Numbered from the stretch's first letter, positions 12,249-26,585 are shown. The stretch is DNA of 64,000 nt from Sweltsa coloradensis (GCA_024449915.1 JAMZAV010003114.1:124001-188000); one strand, 5' to 3'. Made by a program: numbers and translations. The notes: generated from the letters alone by a model not told the origin.

Positions 12249-13782
12249 CAGTGTTGGGTAGGAACTTTTTAAGAAACTTTTTCCCAAAATTTTTTAGTTA
12301 AGAAAATTTTTCAACACAAAAGCTACAAGTTTGGGAACTTTTAATAAAGTTTTAGAAGTTACTTTCACTCTTAAAGATGACAAAACACCAGTGACAAAGT
12401 GTGATTATTTTACAGGGTAGCCCACAGATACAAATGTGTTTCCGGGGTACGTGTGTATTCGTGGGAGAAGGATAAAAGTGAGGGAGGTGGGGTGAGGTGC
12501 CGCCCCAAACATTAGCGCCACAGACAAAAATTTTGAAAATCAGGGTTTAAGAATGTGTTTGGTTCGTTATAAAAAGAAAAAAAGTAATCTGAAAGCTATA
12601 CTGAAAAAAACGTTTTTGGAACAGTGGAAACTTCATTTTAGTCTATCCTCCCTATTAGATTTTTGCAGCCATGTCAGAATCAGAATATTATTTGATATAT
12701 AACAAAACAAAACACTCAAGTGTAAGGCTGTAACCTTATTCAAGCACAACCAAACAAGTGTAGCCCTATAATAGTAGCCTAGTATCCATGCGCACAACAA
12801 TCGAAAATGCAGCCGAAACACTTGTCCCTCCCGCGCAACGAGACATGTCTCAATAGCCTACGCTAATTGCGAAGGAGGGGAAGTGGAGGGGGGGACAAAT
12901 GCTGTGCCATATATTTAAGGCTCGGAGACAGAATCCTAGTTGTCTCAAGAGCTTGAGCACAAGCATGAAAAATAGTCCACGGGCCGCGCAGAATGGTAAA
13001 GCATTCTTTCCCTTTTGCTTTGCCAGCGTACATTTGAAACCATTTCTCATTAAGTAAACTATTTAGAATATCCTTTTTCTTATTTTTTTAGTAGGCTAGA
13101 CACTGTCTCAATGCCTAACCCGATGTTTTGCCACTGCAAAACACTACATTTGAAAAGGGATTTAGCAGATACAGATATGAGAATCAGTTGATAAAAAAAC
13201 AAGCATATAATTTTTAGGAAGCGAAATCTTGATTGATGAACCTGTCGTATTTGCTCACGACGATTCGGCTAAAAAATCACGACCTAAATCCTATGTAGGC
13301 TTACAATAATTTATCTGCTATAGGAACTTTTAAAACAGGTTTATAATTTCAGGAACTCAAAAGTTCATTTTGAAATGAAGGAACTGTAACTTTTAAGATT
13401 GATTGAATATTGCTTAACGTCTCATATTTATGCACTTTGGCTAATGGGAGACATGGTGGTGATAGATGAGGATGAAGTATGAACAGAAGGGAGGAGGGGA
13501 AACCCGGTACCGGCACGTAGCCTACTCCTTTCGAAAAGTACCAAGGGGACCAACGGCTTAACGCCCCATCCGGGACCAGGACGGTGTAACTTTGACAGTC
13601 ATATAGGTTCCTCCACTAACCCGGACTGCCGAGCAGAACGTCAAGGAGAACGAAGCCGTTCCCACTAGCTTTTAAACCCCTCCATCTGTTTCAACCAGCG
13701 GTATACGTGAGTTTCAGGGTAGAGCGGTCACCCACTCTACCCATGACCACGCCCGATTTTACCGGGAACTTACCCAACACTG
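12249..13782. mobile_element. hAT-like element, CAGTGTTGGGTAG family, copy 1
   Basis: The ends are CAGTGTTGGGTAGGAAC and ACTTACCCAACACTG. The subterminal regions (12255-12370 and 13320-13400) are full of GAACTTTT/AAAAGTTC words. The flanks cttgacag (12241-12248) and tttgacag (13784-13791, one extra T) are a near-perfect 8-bp target duplication. A separate GC-rich block (about 13400-13768) appears to have inserted just inside the right end. No transposase is seen. Confidence 0.7.
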
Positions 13783-14069
13783 TTTTGACAGCGGTTGTTT
13801 GCGAGTGCTCTCCTTCCCTTTGATTGATGGGTAGAGAGGCCGTAGGTCACTTCTAGTTCGATCAACAATTCGTGTGTACAGTAATTCCTCGAACACAAGG
13901 GAACCCAAACATTGGCAGTTCGTAACATTTAAAAAAGCCAGAATTCGCTACATTAATTTAATCCCAAAACACACCTAGAGTGAAAAACGAGCACGCTGAC
14001 AAGTTGGACAATGCTTTCTGCATATATCTAAGTTCTCGTTAGGGCATTTTATAATGGAACTTGAAAAAG

Positions 14070-14765
14070 TAAATGAGATCCCACATATAACAAAAAATTT
14101 GTAAAAAAACACCCAAACCTTACACAATCAAAAGCAATGAGATCTAAAAGAAATGCCAACTTATGTACCCTCCTACTTTTTTGCAATCTTAATACATAAT
14201 TCACTTTGCCCTGTGACTGCATCCTTGCAAAGTTTGGGTTTAAAATAAATTTTGCACAAACTTTTACATTTAAAACAATAGTTGCAAATAAAATTTTGCC
14301 ACGCTTGCAAGGATGTACTAGTCACAGGCAAAGTGAATTTATGTATTCATCATCATTATCTGTTGCCACGTCAAACTCTTGTTTTTGTGGGTCGGCATTG
14401 AAGACGGGCCTCTCCATCTTCTTTGTCCTGCACCACTCCTCTTCTTCCACCACATTCCAGTCTCCTCCACGCTGTTCTACATCTTTTCTCACACTCATTG
14501 TTCTCGTGGTCTGCCCCTTTGGTCTCCTACCTGGAATTTCCAATTCCATCATCCCTTCTCGGTAATCTCGATCTTTTGACATGTCTGAACCACTTAATCT
14601 TCTCTCTCCAAAAACGCTCCATTAAATTCCTCATGAAGAAGATTGCAAAAATGTAGTGTAGGAGGGTACATAAGCTTGGCATTTTTTTTAGATCTCATGG
14701 CTTTTGATTTTGTGAAAGGGTTTTTGGCTGTTTTTTTACAAGTTTTTGTTATATGTTATTATGTA
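14070..14765. mobile_element. fold-back element with a LINE fragment in its right arm
   Basis: The left arm (about 14075-14245) and the right arm (14306-14346 plus about 14637-14760) are inverted copies. For example, AATTCACTTTGCC near 14200 faces GGCAAAGTGAATT near 14328, and GTACCCTCCTAC faces GTAGGAGGGTAC. The right arm is interrupted by the LINE fragment at 14347-14637. No coding capacity of its own. Confidence 0.65.
14347..14637 (-). mobile_element. LINE 3' remnant inside the fold-back arm
   Basis: The minus-strand frame reads like the C-terminal end of a LINE polyprotein: MMELEIPGRRPKGQTTRTM, a basic RRPKGQ motif, a W-containing segment and a terminal NADPQ. It is only about 80 codons, without RT motifs. 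It interrupts the right arm between GTGAATTTATGTATT and AGATTGCAAAAA. Confidence 0.6.
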
Positions 14766-14769
14766 CCAA

Positions 14770-16971
<2,202 letters not shown>

Positions 16972-17066
16972 TCAGGCTGAAAAAGAAAAAAATTAACATT
17001 TAATACAATTCAAAATTTAAAAAAAATCCTGAGAGATAATTAAACGACTGTGAGCGCAGAAAACAG

Positions 17067-17862
17067 AGTGATCTCCATTCAACACAAACGGCGCTTATTG
17101 TTAGTCTGCATGTGTGTGTGTGTGTGTGTGTACATTGAAAATCAGCCGAATCGCTGTGTGGCTCGTTGGTCTTGTTGTTAGCGTATCTGCTTCCAATGCA
17201 GAAGGTCCAGGGTTCGATTCCCGCTTAAGTCAGTAGTTTTTTAACTTCTGATTTGGACTTAAGTCCATCAGTTCGTGTCTTAGATTTTTGTAAACGGTGA
17301 TTTTGGAGCCGTCCTAGCAACGAAGGCACATAGTAAATTCAGAGTTGTTCTGAATCGGCCTTGTTGATTCTGGCGTTGATTCGCGGGTGTTCGCACTGTC
17401 CATACCACTGATTGCTATATTTCATTTTTAAAATATCGATCTTTGGTTGGTTATCGCTCACTCGTCGATTGCGTCGGGGCCTACATGGTTGGCTTGGTCG
17501 CTTTGATTTAAAGTCCTCCACTGAAAATCAGTTATATAACTGAGTGGATAGACCCCTAAATACAATTTAAATTTTTTATTATTTATTTTATTTAAACAGA
17601 TTGCGCTGAAATTTTAAACAGACATCCGGTACAGTTTTGTTGAGAACTGCTAACAAAATCAGCAAGATCCTTGCGATTTAAACCAACAAGAAATAATAAA
17701 TTGAAAAATTGAAAAATAGGCTTCCAAAGTTTAAAAATTATTTTAACGACAATGGTTTAGATTTTGAAAAGATATTTTTTGTCTGTTATTTACCTGGCTG
17801 TGAAATGCCCCTGCCCATGCAAGGTCTTATCAAATGTTGAACGTCAAGGTACCCCCTTTTTG
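17067..17862 (+). repeat. dispersed repeat family E, copy 1, split by a SINE
   Basis: Blocks from GTGATCTCCATTC through a (TG)n tract (17109-17131), GAAAATCAGCCGAATCGCTG, then AACAGATTGCGCTGAAATTT to GTTGAACGTCAAGGTACCCC match 26245-26585 in reverse orientation. In the other copy CGCTG and AACAGATTGCG are contiguous; here they are separated by the SINE at 17157-17596. It lies in RpS15 intron 2. Confidence 0.65.
17157..17596 (+). mobile_element. tRNA-derived SINE with (ATTT)n tail
   Basis: The head (17160-17232) looks like a tRNA. It has GGCTCGTTGGTC at the 5' end, an anticodon stem TCTGC/GCAGA around loop TTCCAAT (anticodon CCA) and a B box GGGTTCGATTCCC. The acceptor stem does not pair, so it is not a functional tRNA gene. 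The body ends with AGTTATATAACTGAGTGGAT and a T/A-rich tail. The same 3' end occurs on the minus strand at 35651-35706 and 39715-39777, so it is a family. It is inserted into repeat family E. Confidence 0.65.
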
Positions 17863-18339
17863 TGCAATTTTTAAAAAGTACTTTGCATGTTGTATTGGGC
17901 CGCACTTGTTATTTCAGCCAGCAAATCCTTTAGGAATGAAACAACTCATCGCAAAACAGGCAATGAACATGCAAATGAGCATGTAAATAATAACCTTTTT
18001 TTTTAATGCAATGTTATTCTAGAGTGTTTACTTTCCGTGTGCAAGGTCGCACGGCTCACACAACGTCAGACACTAACACAGCTGGCATTGCTTGGATTGA
18101 AGTGTCGAGAGTGTTTTTCAATAAAACAGACAAGTTTCGTTATCCCTTTAAACTCATTCATAACGTAAACCAAAACCCAAAACAGCGAGAGTCTTGGCCC
18201 GACGCCAATTGATTTGTGAGCTAGGCGATACGTTTAGTGGGGTGGAAGGGGGGGGGGGGGGGGACGGTTATTTATCTCCGCGTCTGTCGGCTCTTGAAAG
18301 GATGTTTAGTTTCAAGTTCCCTTCGCCCATTAATCCCTT

Positions 18340-18840
18340 CTTTGTCGTCGAGCCGCAAACACCAGCCCCGGTAGCCGACGTAACACATTCAGAAATGCTT
18401 CCGTGTTTGGGTAATTGCATTTTCAGTCACCGTCATTGTCACCCAATACAATTTTCCATTTCTTCATAACCATAGCCAGCCCCTATCATGTCGAAATTCA
18501 AGGCCATATTTAATCTTTTTCTCTTCTCTAGTCCGCCGTTCTTCGAGCAAGGTCGCGGCGGCGAGCACTCACAAAGACGACCGCGCTGTGCAATTTTTGA
18601 CGTCATTGTAGGATGACATTGAATGTGAAGAACATAACATTTCGGTCCAATTAAAACAAGAGAAGTGCGCCTGAAAACCCGCTCGGGTAGCCTACGATCT
18701 TCCCCAAACAGGAAACTGCGACCTTGCGCCGGGCGTCGGGTGGATGCGTGACCGGCCGACGAGGCATACATTGCCGCGAAACGGAGATTTTACGGGCGGC
18801 GGGCGGACATCTTCACTTCCGCGGACGTATTCACACGTTT
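18340..18840. other. CpG-rich patch inside RpS15 intron 2
   Basis: This stretch is visibly richer in CG dinucleotides than its surroundings (for example GGTCGCGGCGGCGAGC and TTACGGGCGGCGGGCGG). It contains a CRE-like TGACGTCA near 18599. No long credible reading frame. It could be a promoter, an unmethylated island or a fragment of foreign repeat; I cannot tell which. Confidence 0.3.
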
Positions 18841-20136
18841 GAACAAGACTTATTAATTAATTACTTACTGTTAAAATAAGTTTTTGCTACTCTTGCTCGC
18901 ATATGTGTACGTAATATTGATACAATTACATACTATAATTTTTTTTTTTGGACTTTGTATAGTTATATAGGCCGCCCTCCCTGTTTTTTAACTTCAAAAT
19001 TTTAAATATACCTGCGGCCTATATGCGCGTAAATACGGTACCCACTTTTGTTTATTATGATTCACAAAACTAAACCCAAGATCGCGGTAGGCCTAGGCCC
19101 TATTGTGATTTCAACCTAGCAGCTGACGTTTGCAAGTCTGCGAGATGCTCGACAAGTTTCAAAGATTTATTATTACACTTTCTATCCGGAGGATGTTGCA
19201 GGATTTAGGGTTGTCAGTGGATTCTTATATTTCTCTTCAATAACGTCCCGATGAAATTTAAAAACATAATTAAGAATGGTTTCGTCGTTCGCGTCGATTT
19301 TACGCCTAGTTTAGGCGTCTCTTTGTTACGTGCGTTGTTGGGTAGCCTGGAACTTGACCTTGACTTTTTGATAGTTCGTTTTTGGCGAGTGTTGGGTAAC
19401 AGGCCATGCTGCGCATCAGGTTACGCGCGGTAGTTGTATTGCAGGCGCGGGGATTCAAATGCTAAATCTAAAAAAGCGTGGTCGCACAATATGTTATCTG
19501 CGAGTGTCAATTGGCTTGTTCACGCAAAGCTCCGCGCAGATCGCGCCACTGCACTAACCCCCCAAAACAGGGTCCACTTGATAATTATTCCGAGCTGCTT
19601 GTAAAGGGAAACTAGTGGACCCTGCCCTAAGACCGTGGCGGCGTTTTTAAATAAACTTGTATGCAGGCTCTGCATTGTCAAAATCTGTATGCTTCCTCGA
19701 TTGTTTGTTTTCGTATTGTTTTACCTAGGCCCACTTGGAATAAGGCTACTAAGGACTAGGGCCTAGGCTTTTCTTCAGCATTAATGTAGACCTAGGGCAT
19801 ATAAATATCATGGTATTATAAATTATCAAGTATAGGCCTAGGCCCTACTTGCATACGCCTCAGCAAAGCCTAGGGCTTAGGCCCAGCCAGTGTGATTTTT
19901 TTGACATGAGAGAGGTTACGTAGGAGGAGGCGAATAAAGACACATGTCAGTATATTAAGTGTGGTTGTATTTATTTGTAGTAATAAACACGACAGTATGC
20001 CCTCCTTTCTCCTTAACACGAATAAAACACAGCAATTTGGGCATTTTGCTTTCAACATAAAACTATGCAAACTGACAGCAATAAAAAGTAGGCTGCTGAC
20101 AGCTATGAGCAGCCATGACACCCGAAAGTTGAGCTA

Positions 20137-20183
20137 CCACCGCCGTCTACATCCCGCCTTTACAGGCATCCAGACGGCGGTGG
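20137..20183. repeat. palindromic CACCGCCGTCTG module, short form
   Basis: CCACCGCCGTCTACATCC and GCATCCAGACGGCGGTGG form a hairpin with an 11-bp loop. It is the same module as 7361-7402 with divergent arm bases, in RpS15 intron 2. Confidence 0.65.
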
Positions 20184-20461
20184 GGGGTTAGTACAATAGC
20201 GCAGCGTGGTGAGTAAAAGTTCGCAGTGAACAAAACCAATTTGCCAACTCACAAGCCACAAATTTTCACTCCGCAAATTTGCGAGCGGGATTTTTCGAGG
20301 CGTTGATCGTAGGCATAGGCCTACATGCGGCTAATTTTTGCCCTAGGCTAGACCCAGTAGTGTCAATGAACAGATGGGTTCTGAAAGAAGTGACTTGCCT
20401 AGGCTACAGAAGGGGAAAGTAGGAGGATGTGTAAAAAACAATTAGGGCCCACAGTGACCAG

Positions 20462-21069
20462 TAGTGGGTGTGGGTGTTTTCGGAAAGGAACTCAATTAGG
20501 AAAATTTCAATGGAAAATTGCCCCCCCCAAAAACAATTTTCTATGATGTCCTCCATACATACATAGGTGGAGGCCTATTATAATTTATAAAAAGAATATA
20601 TTTTATTCATTTTAAGCATTTGGTGGCAGCTTGGGCCCAACTGATTTTCTATCGAGGACTGACAAGATGACAACAGCAGCTGATGCTTGGAAATACACGA
20701 TTTTCAAAATCACCATGGGCGCGCAAAGCAAATGTAATGCATTACGCTCGGTAGTGTGGCGTAGGCCCTACTGCGTTTCCAGCACAGTCAGTGCAGACTG
20801 CCACGCGCCAAGCTTATGGCTTTTAGGTATCAATGCCCTTTTTCCGTGATGCTTTGTAACGGAGCGGCGCATGCGCCGATAAATTCTTTAAAAAGGTCTA
20901 GCCTATTGAGTTATTTTTAGCACAACCAGACTACCAGTACCGGTACACAATTTTATTGTTTTTAGAAACACATTAATTCTTACTTGTTTGTTATTGTCAA
21001 GTAGCCTACGGGGCCTACCTAGGGAAAAAAATTAAAAAAAAAATGGAAATTTTCCAACCCACATCCCTA
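20462..21069. mobile_element. hAT-like MITE with GGAAAATTTCC subterminal words
   Basis: The left end TAGTGGGTGTGGGTG and right end (complement TAGGGATGTGGGTTGG) are imperfect inverted repeats, each followed by GGAAAATTTC-type words. The flanks gtgaccag and atgaccgg match at 6 of 8 positions. It ends 60 bp from RpS15 exon 2. Confidence 0.55.
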
Positions 21070-22599
21070 ATGACCGGGCTCTACATATATATAGGGAAAA
21101 TAAGTAACGACCAGGAAACGTTTCTTACTTTGATTTCCACTTGTTGAGGTTTCCCGTTGTAACACGCCAACAATGCTCCCGACCATCTCGGGCACAATGA
21201 TCATGTTCCTGAATGGGTCTTTTACAATCTCCGGGTTCTCGTTGGGCGGGGCTTCTTTCTTAGCTTTCCTAAGCTTCTTGACGAGGGCCATCGGCTTGCG
21301 TTTGGGGACCCCCCGAGAAACGCCGACGGGCTCGGGAATGCATCAGCTCCATCAACTGTTCGGCTGGCATGTCCAACAGCTGGTCCCAAATCCACCCCGC
21401 GGAAGGTGAACTTCCGGAAAGTCCTCTTCTTCTTCTGGGTCTCGTCAACCTGAGGATAAGGTGTCAAATGTTATTACATATATTACAATTAGGCCTATAT
21501 TAGCCTTAGCATTTAAATAGGCCCTAGTAGGTGTGTTGCTTACTCTAATCCAGAGTGAGTAGGCCCTACAGAAAAAATATATTTAAAAAAATTGTAGGCC
21601 TACCGGTATTATGTTTTTACTTTTTATAAATTTTTATTTTAAGCTAAATGGTACAGGGACCCCATATTTTCCATAGGCCTAATCAAGAAATATTCTAAAA
21701 ATATTATGAGACCTAGATCTAGCCTTGGCCCTACCCACTAGGCCTAGCCTAGGCTAGTGTTGTTTAATAGTCAATCTTCTAATTTCTCCTTTTGGGGGCA
21801 AAAGCTGTAAATGATTGTGTGATGATGATCCCATGTTGAGGGAGTTGGTAATGAAGAGTCGGGAACAGGAAGCTTTATTGGTGAATGATAATACTTCTTT
21901 ACTGTTGTTGGGCAATTGTGCATTGCCCCCTTTTTTCTGGGCCTAGGCCTACCATAGCCTGCAACTAACTCGTAGGCCCCAGGCCTAGGGCAGCTCGGCA
22001 CTTTTTTGGTTTGGTGTTAAGTCAACTTTTTAACACAGATTTTAGGGGAAAAGCATAGGTTGGGGGGGCTAGGCCTACATTTCGATTAAAAAGTGTAGGC
22101 TAGGCCTAGGCCTAGGATAAAATGTAATAATAATTCCTCATGATGCTCTGGAGCCAGGGCTTCATTAGCCACAGATATGGCAATAAAATACACTTGCATA
22201 ACCCCCCTAGGCCTTTTTTGTAAGAAATAGCTTGGCCTACAAAACGATAGCATAGTACCAAATTAGGAAAAGACAAGTGCAGACTGACCTAGGTAGGTAG
22301 GCCTATGGAGTTCGAACTAGGAATAGGTAGCCTAGCCTACCTAGGCCCAGAGCCTAGCCTACAAGCATGTATTCGAATTCATGAAGTTTTTACTTAGGTT
22401 AGAATGCCCCAAAAGGCCTAGGCCTATGTAATGTGCTGTGCAAAATACGGCAACAGCAATCGATCATAAAAAGAATGAAATATAAACCCTAAATTACCCA
22501 ACAAATAAATATAAACTTTATTTCTAAAAAGATAATAGGATGAATTAGATAAAACTAGAATTAGATTTAATAACACTTTACACATACCTCTGCCATGAT

Positions 22600-23285
22600 T
22601 ACAATGGATGAAGAACTTCTTTGTAAAAACACTTCACACGTAATCGTCTTACTTCCGGTTCTGTGTACAAGGCGGTGAACGCGTACTGAGCTCTTTGGGC
22701 TGTTGGGCGCGAAAGTTGATTAATGATTATTCATGTTGCAAGTTTTAGTTGATATTGTAGTATATCATTTAGCTTGCTTCAATGTCAAAATTTTAATGTT
22801 AAAACAAGTCGTGCAATCTAGAGCGATTTCAAGTATCCCAAATAATACTATTTTCAATTTTCTGAGCCATTTGTTGAAGTTATTCAAGAACTTGTTTGCT
22901 TTTGAGCACAGCTTACCTCAAAATTCACTAAGGGGAAACTTGTGTATTTGATAAAGATAAGAAAAAAAGATAAAATAAGATAATGTATTCACCATGGATT
23001 CATACAAAATACAAATATAGGTGTCGTCAGGAAAGATAGAAAAAAGTAATACACAGTAGACAGTAGACCCCACCCCATACGCACGATATATACAATATAT
23101 ACAATAGTAGGCCTTCAAAATGAGTAAAAATATAAATGAGTTACAATGGTTACAAGCTCTTTATACTAATTTTAACAAAAATTTAAAAAATTTGGTAGGC
23201 CAGCACATGAATAAATGTCAATTTGAAAGAATTTCTGTTAGGCCTTTATTTTAAAGATTTGAAATTAATACGAGGAGAAAACGCA
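22600..23285. other. gene-free spacer upstream of the RpS15 copy
   Basis: It contains the presumed promoter side of the RpS15 copy (pyrimidine-rich on the minus strand just past 22596) and AT-rich DNA. No gene, RNA or clear repeat was recognised. Confidence 0.4.
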
Positions 23286-23289
23286 AGCT

Positions 23290-24960
23290 TACTCGTCAGC
23301 GAGGTAGTCGTTAAAGGAGTAAAAGCTATTGGTCACAAGGGAAAAATTTCAAGTTGTGTTTGAAGGAGGACAGCGAGGGGGAGGTTTTGATGTAATTAGG
23401 GGGTTATTGTAGAGGGTGGATGCAAGATATTCAGGGCCACGGAAAGAGAGTCAAATTTTGAGAGGACCGTGGATATGGAGACTGGCTCTAGTGTAATGAG
23501 AATGCACAGAGGTGTTCAAGGAACAGATTGCTGTGGGGACGGACAAATAATGGGAGCTTGTTTGGATTTGGGTACATGCTAGGGTAAGAATTCCAGTTTC
23601 TTGAAGAGTTCTCTACACGAATGCCTTCTTTATACCCTGCAATGATTCGGATGGCTCTCTTTTGAAGAATGAAGATTCGGTTAGCTGGGGGAGAAGCTCC
23701 CCAGAAAAGCAGACCATATGATAGGGGAGAATGGACGTGGGAAAGTATACTAGCAGAAGGACGGGGGGATGTACTATTTGTTTGAGTTGCGAATTGCGTT
23801 AGCAAACCGATAAATTTTGTGGCAACATGGTTAACATGTATGGACCAGTAAGATTATCGGTTAGCGCTAGGCCTAGGACTTTGGCGTGTGGGTACGGGGA
23901 TGGTAGTCGAGTCGAGACGGACAAGGGGCTTAGTGGGGGGATCTTATGATGAGTGTGAAAGTAGAGATAAACAGTTTTTGAACGTGAGATGATGAGTTGA
24001 TTGCCAAGGCAGTTAGGATGACATTGAGCAACTTGTTTGTTAATTAGGTGGAAAACTCAAGAAAAGGACGATGTTTAGGTAGGGTAAGGAGGTGGCTCGA
24101 GTCGTCAGCAATTGGATGAGATCCCCATATATTATACTAGTGAAGTTTTAAGTTCAAAGATGAATTACCTACACTTGCCCATGAACATTGACGGTGTTGG
24201 GGAAAGAACCTTTAAAAAGAACGCGTTCTCGTGAATGCGTCTTTTTCAGTGAACGTTCTTTCCGAGAACGAACTTTTTAGTTTTGGAAAGTTCATTTGAA
24301 AGTTCTTTCCGTGCGTCGAGCAGCCGTCGACGCTTTAAAACAAGAACAAATCGTTGTTCCATTGTAGGCCTAAGTATGTGCCATAATTTTACAAGCTGGT
24401 CGACGAGAATGTAGTACAAATCATCAACACGATCAAAGACAGCTCAACACTTTCGTAAGACTCAAACTCGCGAGTAGTTTGGTACTCGAACACCTCTTTT
24501 GTTTTTCCTCGTATATTTCTTCATTCTACGCCAGCCTTTAATAAAATAGTGATTTTTTTCTACAAAAGAACTTTTAAAAGAACTTGGTTCATATTTTAGA
24601 CGAACTTGAACTTTTCAAAATTTAGTTTATAAAAGAACTTGAACTTTTTAAAAGTTCATTATTTGAGCTGTGAACTGAACATTTTAAAAAGTTCATTTTA
24701 AAAAAGAACTGACCCAACACTGAACATTGATATTTATCCCGTCTCCCCATGTGTGTAAGTCACGACTGCATCAGGTACGACATTGATAAGTCTTCGAAGA
24801 AAGGAGGTTGCCATAACATCTCGTCTTGCGATTCATAGTATCTCTTTTATCTGGCTTGAGATGACAGGATGTGATTAAAATTTACCAATAGTCTGACACT
24901 ACTTCATTTAATTTAATGCATTCTTTTTTTACTCCCATAAGCATGTCTTTTATAGACATG
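23290..24960 (-). mobile_element. LINE remnant split by a hAT element
   Basis: The minus strand reads the C-terminal part of a LINE reverse transcriptase: HVHSPLSYGLLFWGASPPAN, RIFILQKRAIRIIAGYKEG, then a tail with FRGPEYLASTLYN-like and FYSFNDYLADE-like segments. It has several frameshifts and no intact catalytic core in this window. The 531-bp hAT element at 24192-24722 interrupts it. The 5' boundary near 24960 is approximate. Confidence 0.6.
24192..24722. mobile_element. hAT-like MITE, CGGTGTTGGG family, perfect 8-bp TSD
   Basis: The ends CGGTGTTGGGG and CCCAACACTG are flanked by identical 8-mers aacattga (24184-24191 and 24723-24730). The subterminal regions repeat GAACTTTT / AAAAGTTC many times. 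It is the same family as 12249-13782, without a transposase. Confidence 0.85.
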
Positions 24961-25003
24961 CAAGTATTTGAACATTGTCAATTATTTACAAATATTATTA
25001 CTA

Positions 25004-25368
25004 GGGAAACGCCAAAGTCGTTGTTAGACGAGTGAGTGAGCCATGTGTTGAGTACCCGGTAACATTTCTTTTCTTCCCCTTACCTTAGGCCTCCCTAGCC
25101 TATCATAGGCTACAGTGGAGCATTTTGGCCTAAACTATGGCCTAAACTTTTACACAACTCCCGGACCAACAATCTACCATTAAGCAAGACCCGGCAGTCA
25201 CACGGAATATTCAGTTGAAGACTGCCAACAACAGCAACCTCCGGCACAGTGATTTTCACCAATACCCTATTATTTATACGAATATAATTATCAAACTTAA
25301 ATGCAAATGTTCCCGGGTACTCACCACATGACTCGCTCACTCGTCTAACTACGACTTTGGCGTTTCCC
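25004..25368. mobile_element. MITE with TA target sites, Tc1/mariner-type
   Basis: Inverted repeats of about 44 bp start GGGAAACGCCAAAGTCGT and run through AGACGAGTGAG. They are flanked by TA on both sides (25002-25003, 25369-25370). The 365-bp element has no transposase. The minus-strand ORF inside it is too short and unrecognised. Confidence 0.65.
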
Positions 25369-25370
25369 TA

Positions 25371-25440
25371 GTCTAGTTGGCTAAAGCGCCCTTGTAGCCG
25401 AAATGTGGGAGACGTGGGTTCAATCCCCTGGTCGGGAAAG
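25371..25440 (+). repeat. tRNA-like sequence (SINE head or tRNA relic)
   Basis: An A-box-like TAGTTGGCTAAAGC and a B box GGGTTCAATCCCC are spaced as in a tRNA, with TTTCCC/GGGAAA able to pair at the ends. The anticodon stem is poor, so I do not call a functional tRNA. Confidence 0.4.
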
Positions 25441-25478
25441 ATTTTGTAATTTCTAGATTGTATTTCAAAAATAATTAA

Positions 25479-26108
25479 CCCTCCGTCACTCGCGTGGGGT
25501 TCTACAAACCCCAGGGTCTACATTCGACTCTGTTGCTCTGCATCAGACTGTTTTACAGACTCTAGATTCTCAGTACCTTCAAGTCACTCTATCTGTTAGC
25601 GAAATTTGTATCCCTCTAATCATTAGGGCTTTTAGTGTCGTTATATTGCCGGTCTAAACTTGGCTGGGGTTTCTGAAACCCCACGCGAGTGATCACGTTA
25701 CAGTTACAGCATAGGGAAACTCAATGCTATTTTGGCTTGAATTTTGAAATTTTGGAATTTTGGAAAATTCTTCTTGCAATTTACTAACTGGTTCATCTTT
25801 ATTGCTTAAAAGTGAAACAAAACTTAAAATTGCATTATTTGGACACCTTTTTTGAATATTTTGAAAATGTCCATTTTTTTAATCTGAAAAATACAATAAA
25901 ATAATATTTCATACAAAAAGGTTCATTGGCATTTTATTTCCTGTCCTCCCAGTAAAAACCACCTACATAGTAGTTCCACAAATCATATGAGCACAGACAG
26001 AAATATCCACAACATACTTCTGCACTAACTACAGCCCAAAATAATTTGGGGTTTGACAAACCCCACGCGAGGGATGGTGTTAAGAAATTCCGCGCGAGTG
26101 ACGGAGGG
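25479..26108. mobile_element. piggyBac-like MITE with TTAA target duplication
   Basis: The terminal inverted repeats CCCTCCGTCACTCGCG and CGCGAGTGACGGAGGG are bracketed by TTAA at 25475-25478 and 26109-26112. Inside lie further inverted pieces (GTGGGGTT...AACCCCA and AAACCCCACGCGAG). TTAA targets and CCC-initial ends are characteristic of piggyBac. 630 bp, no transposase. Confidence 0.85.
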
Positions 26109-26244
26109 TTAAACATGTTTTGAAATGCATATAACGCAGTGTAGTCCATCATCTGTGGCAATAGGGCCTACTATGGTAAACATAGCCAGTACGAAATACG
26201 TGAAAATATTGCAAGGTTTACTCAATCTACGAGCGTAATTTGGG

Positions 26245-26585
26245 GGTACCTTGACGTCCAACATTCGACTGACCTTGCATGGGCACGGCATTTCACGGCC
26301 AGGCGAAAAACAAACAAAAAATATATTTTCAAAATCTAAAACATTGTCGCTAAAATAATTTCTAAACATTGGAAGTCTATTTTTCGGTTTATCATTTCTT
26401 GTAGGTTTAAATCGCAATGAATCTTGCTGATTTTGTTAGCAGTTCTCAATAAACTTGTACCGGATGTCTGTTTAAAATTTCAGCGCAATCTGTTCAGCGA
26501 TTCGGCTGATTTTCAACGTACACACACACACATACACACGCACGCAGAATAACGATAAGGGCCGTTTAAGTCGAATGGAGATCAC
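26245..26585 (-). repeat. dispersed repeat family E, copy 2 (uninterrupted)
   Basis: This is the reverse complement of the family E repeat at 17067-17862 without the SINE. It runs from GGGGGTACCTTGACGTCCAA through CAGCGCAATCTGTTCAGCG to a CA-repeat and GGAGATCAC. It gives the empty-site sequence for that insertion. Confidence 0.65.

Noticed and set aside
17160..17232. tRNA-Trp(CCA) gene
   Set aside because: B box and anticodon stem are good, but the acceptor stem does not pair and the sequence continues into a SINE body with an (ATTT)n tail.
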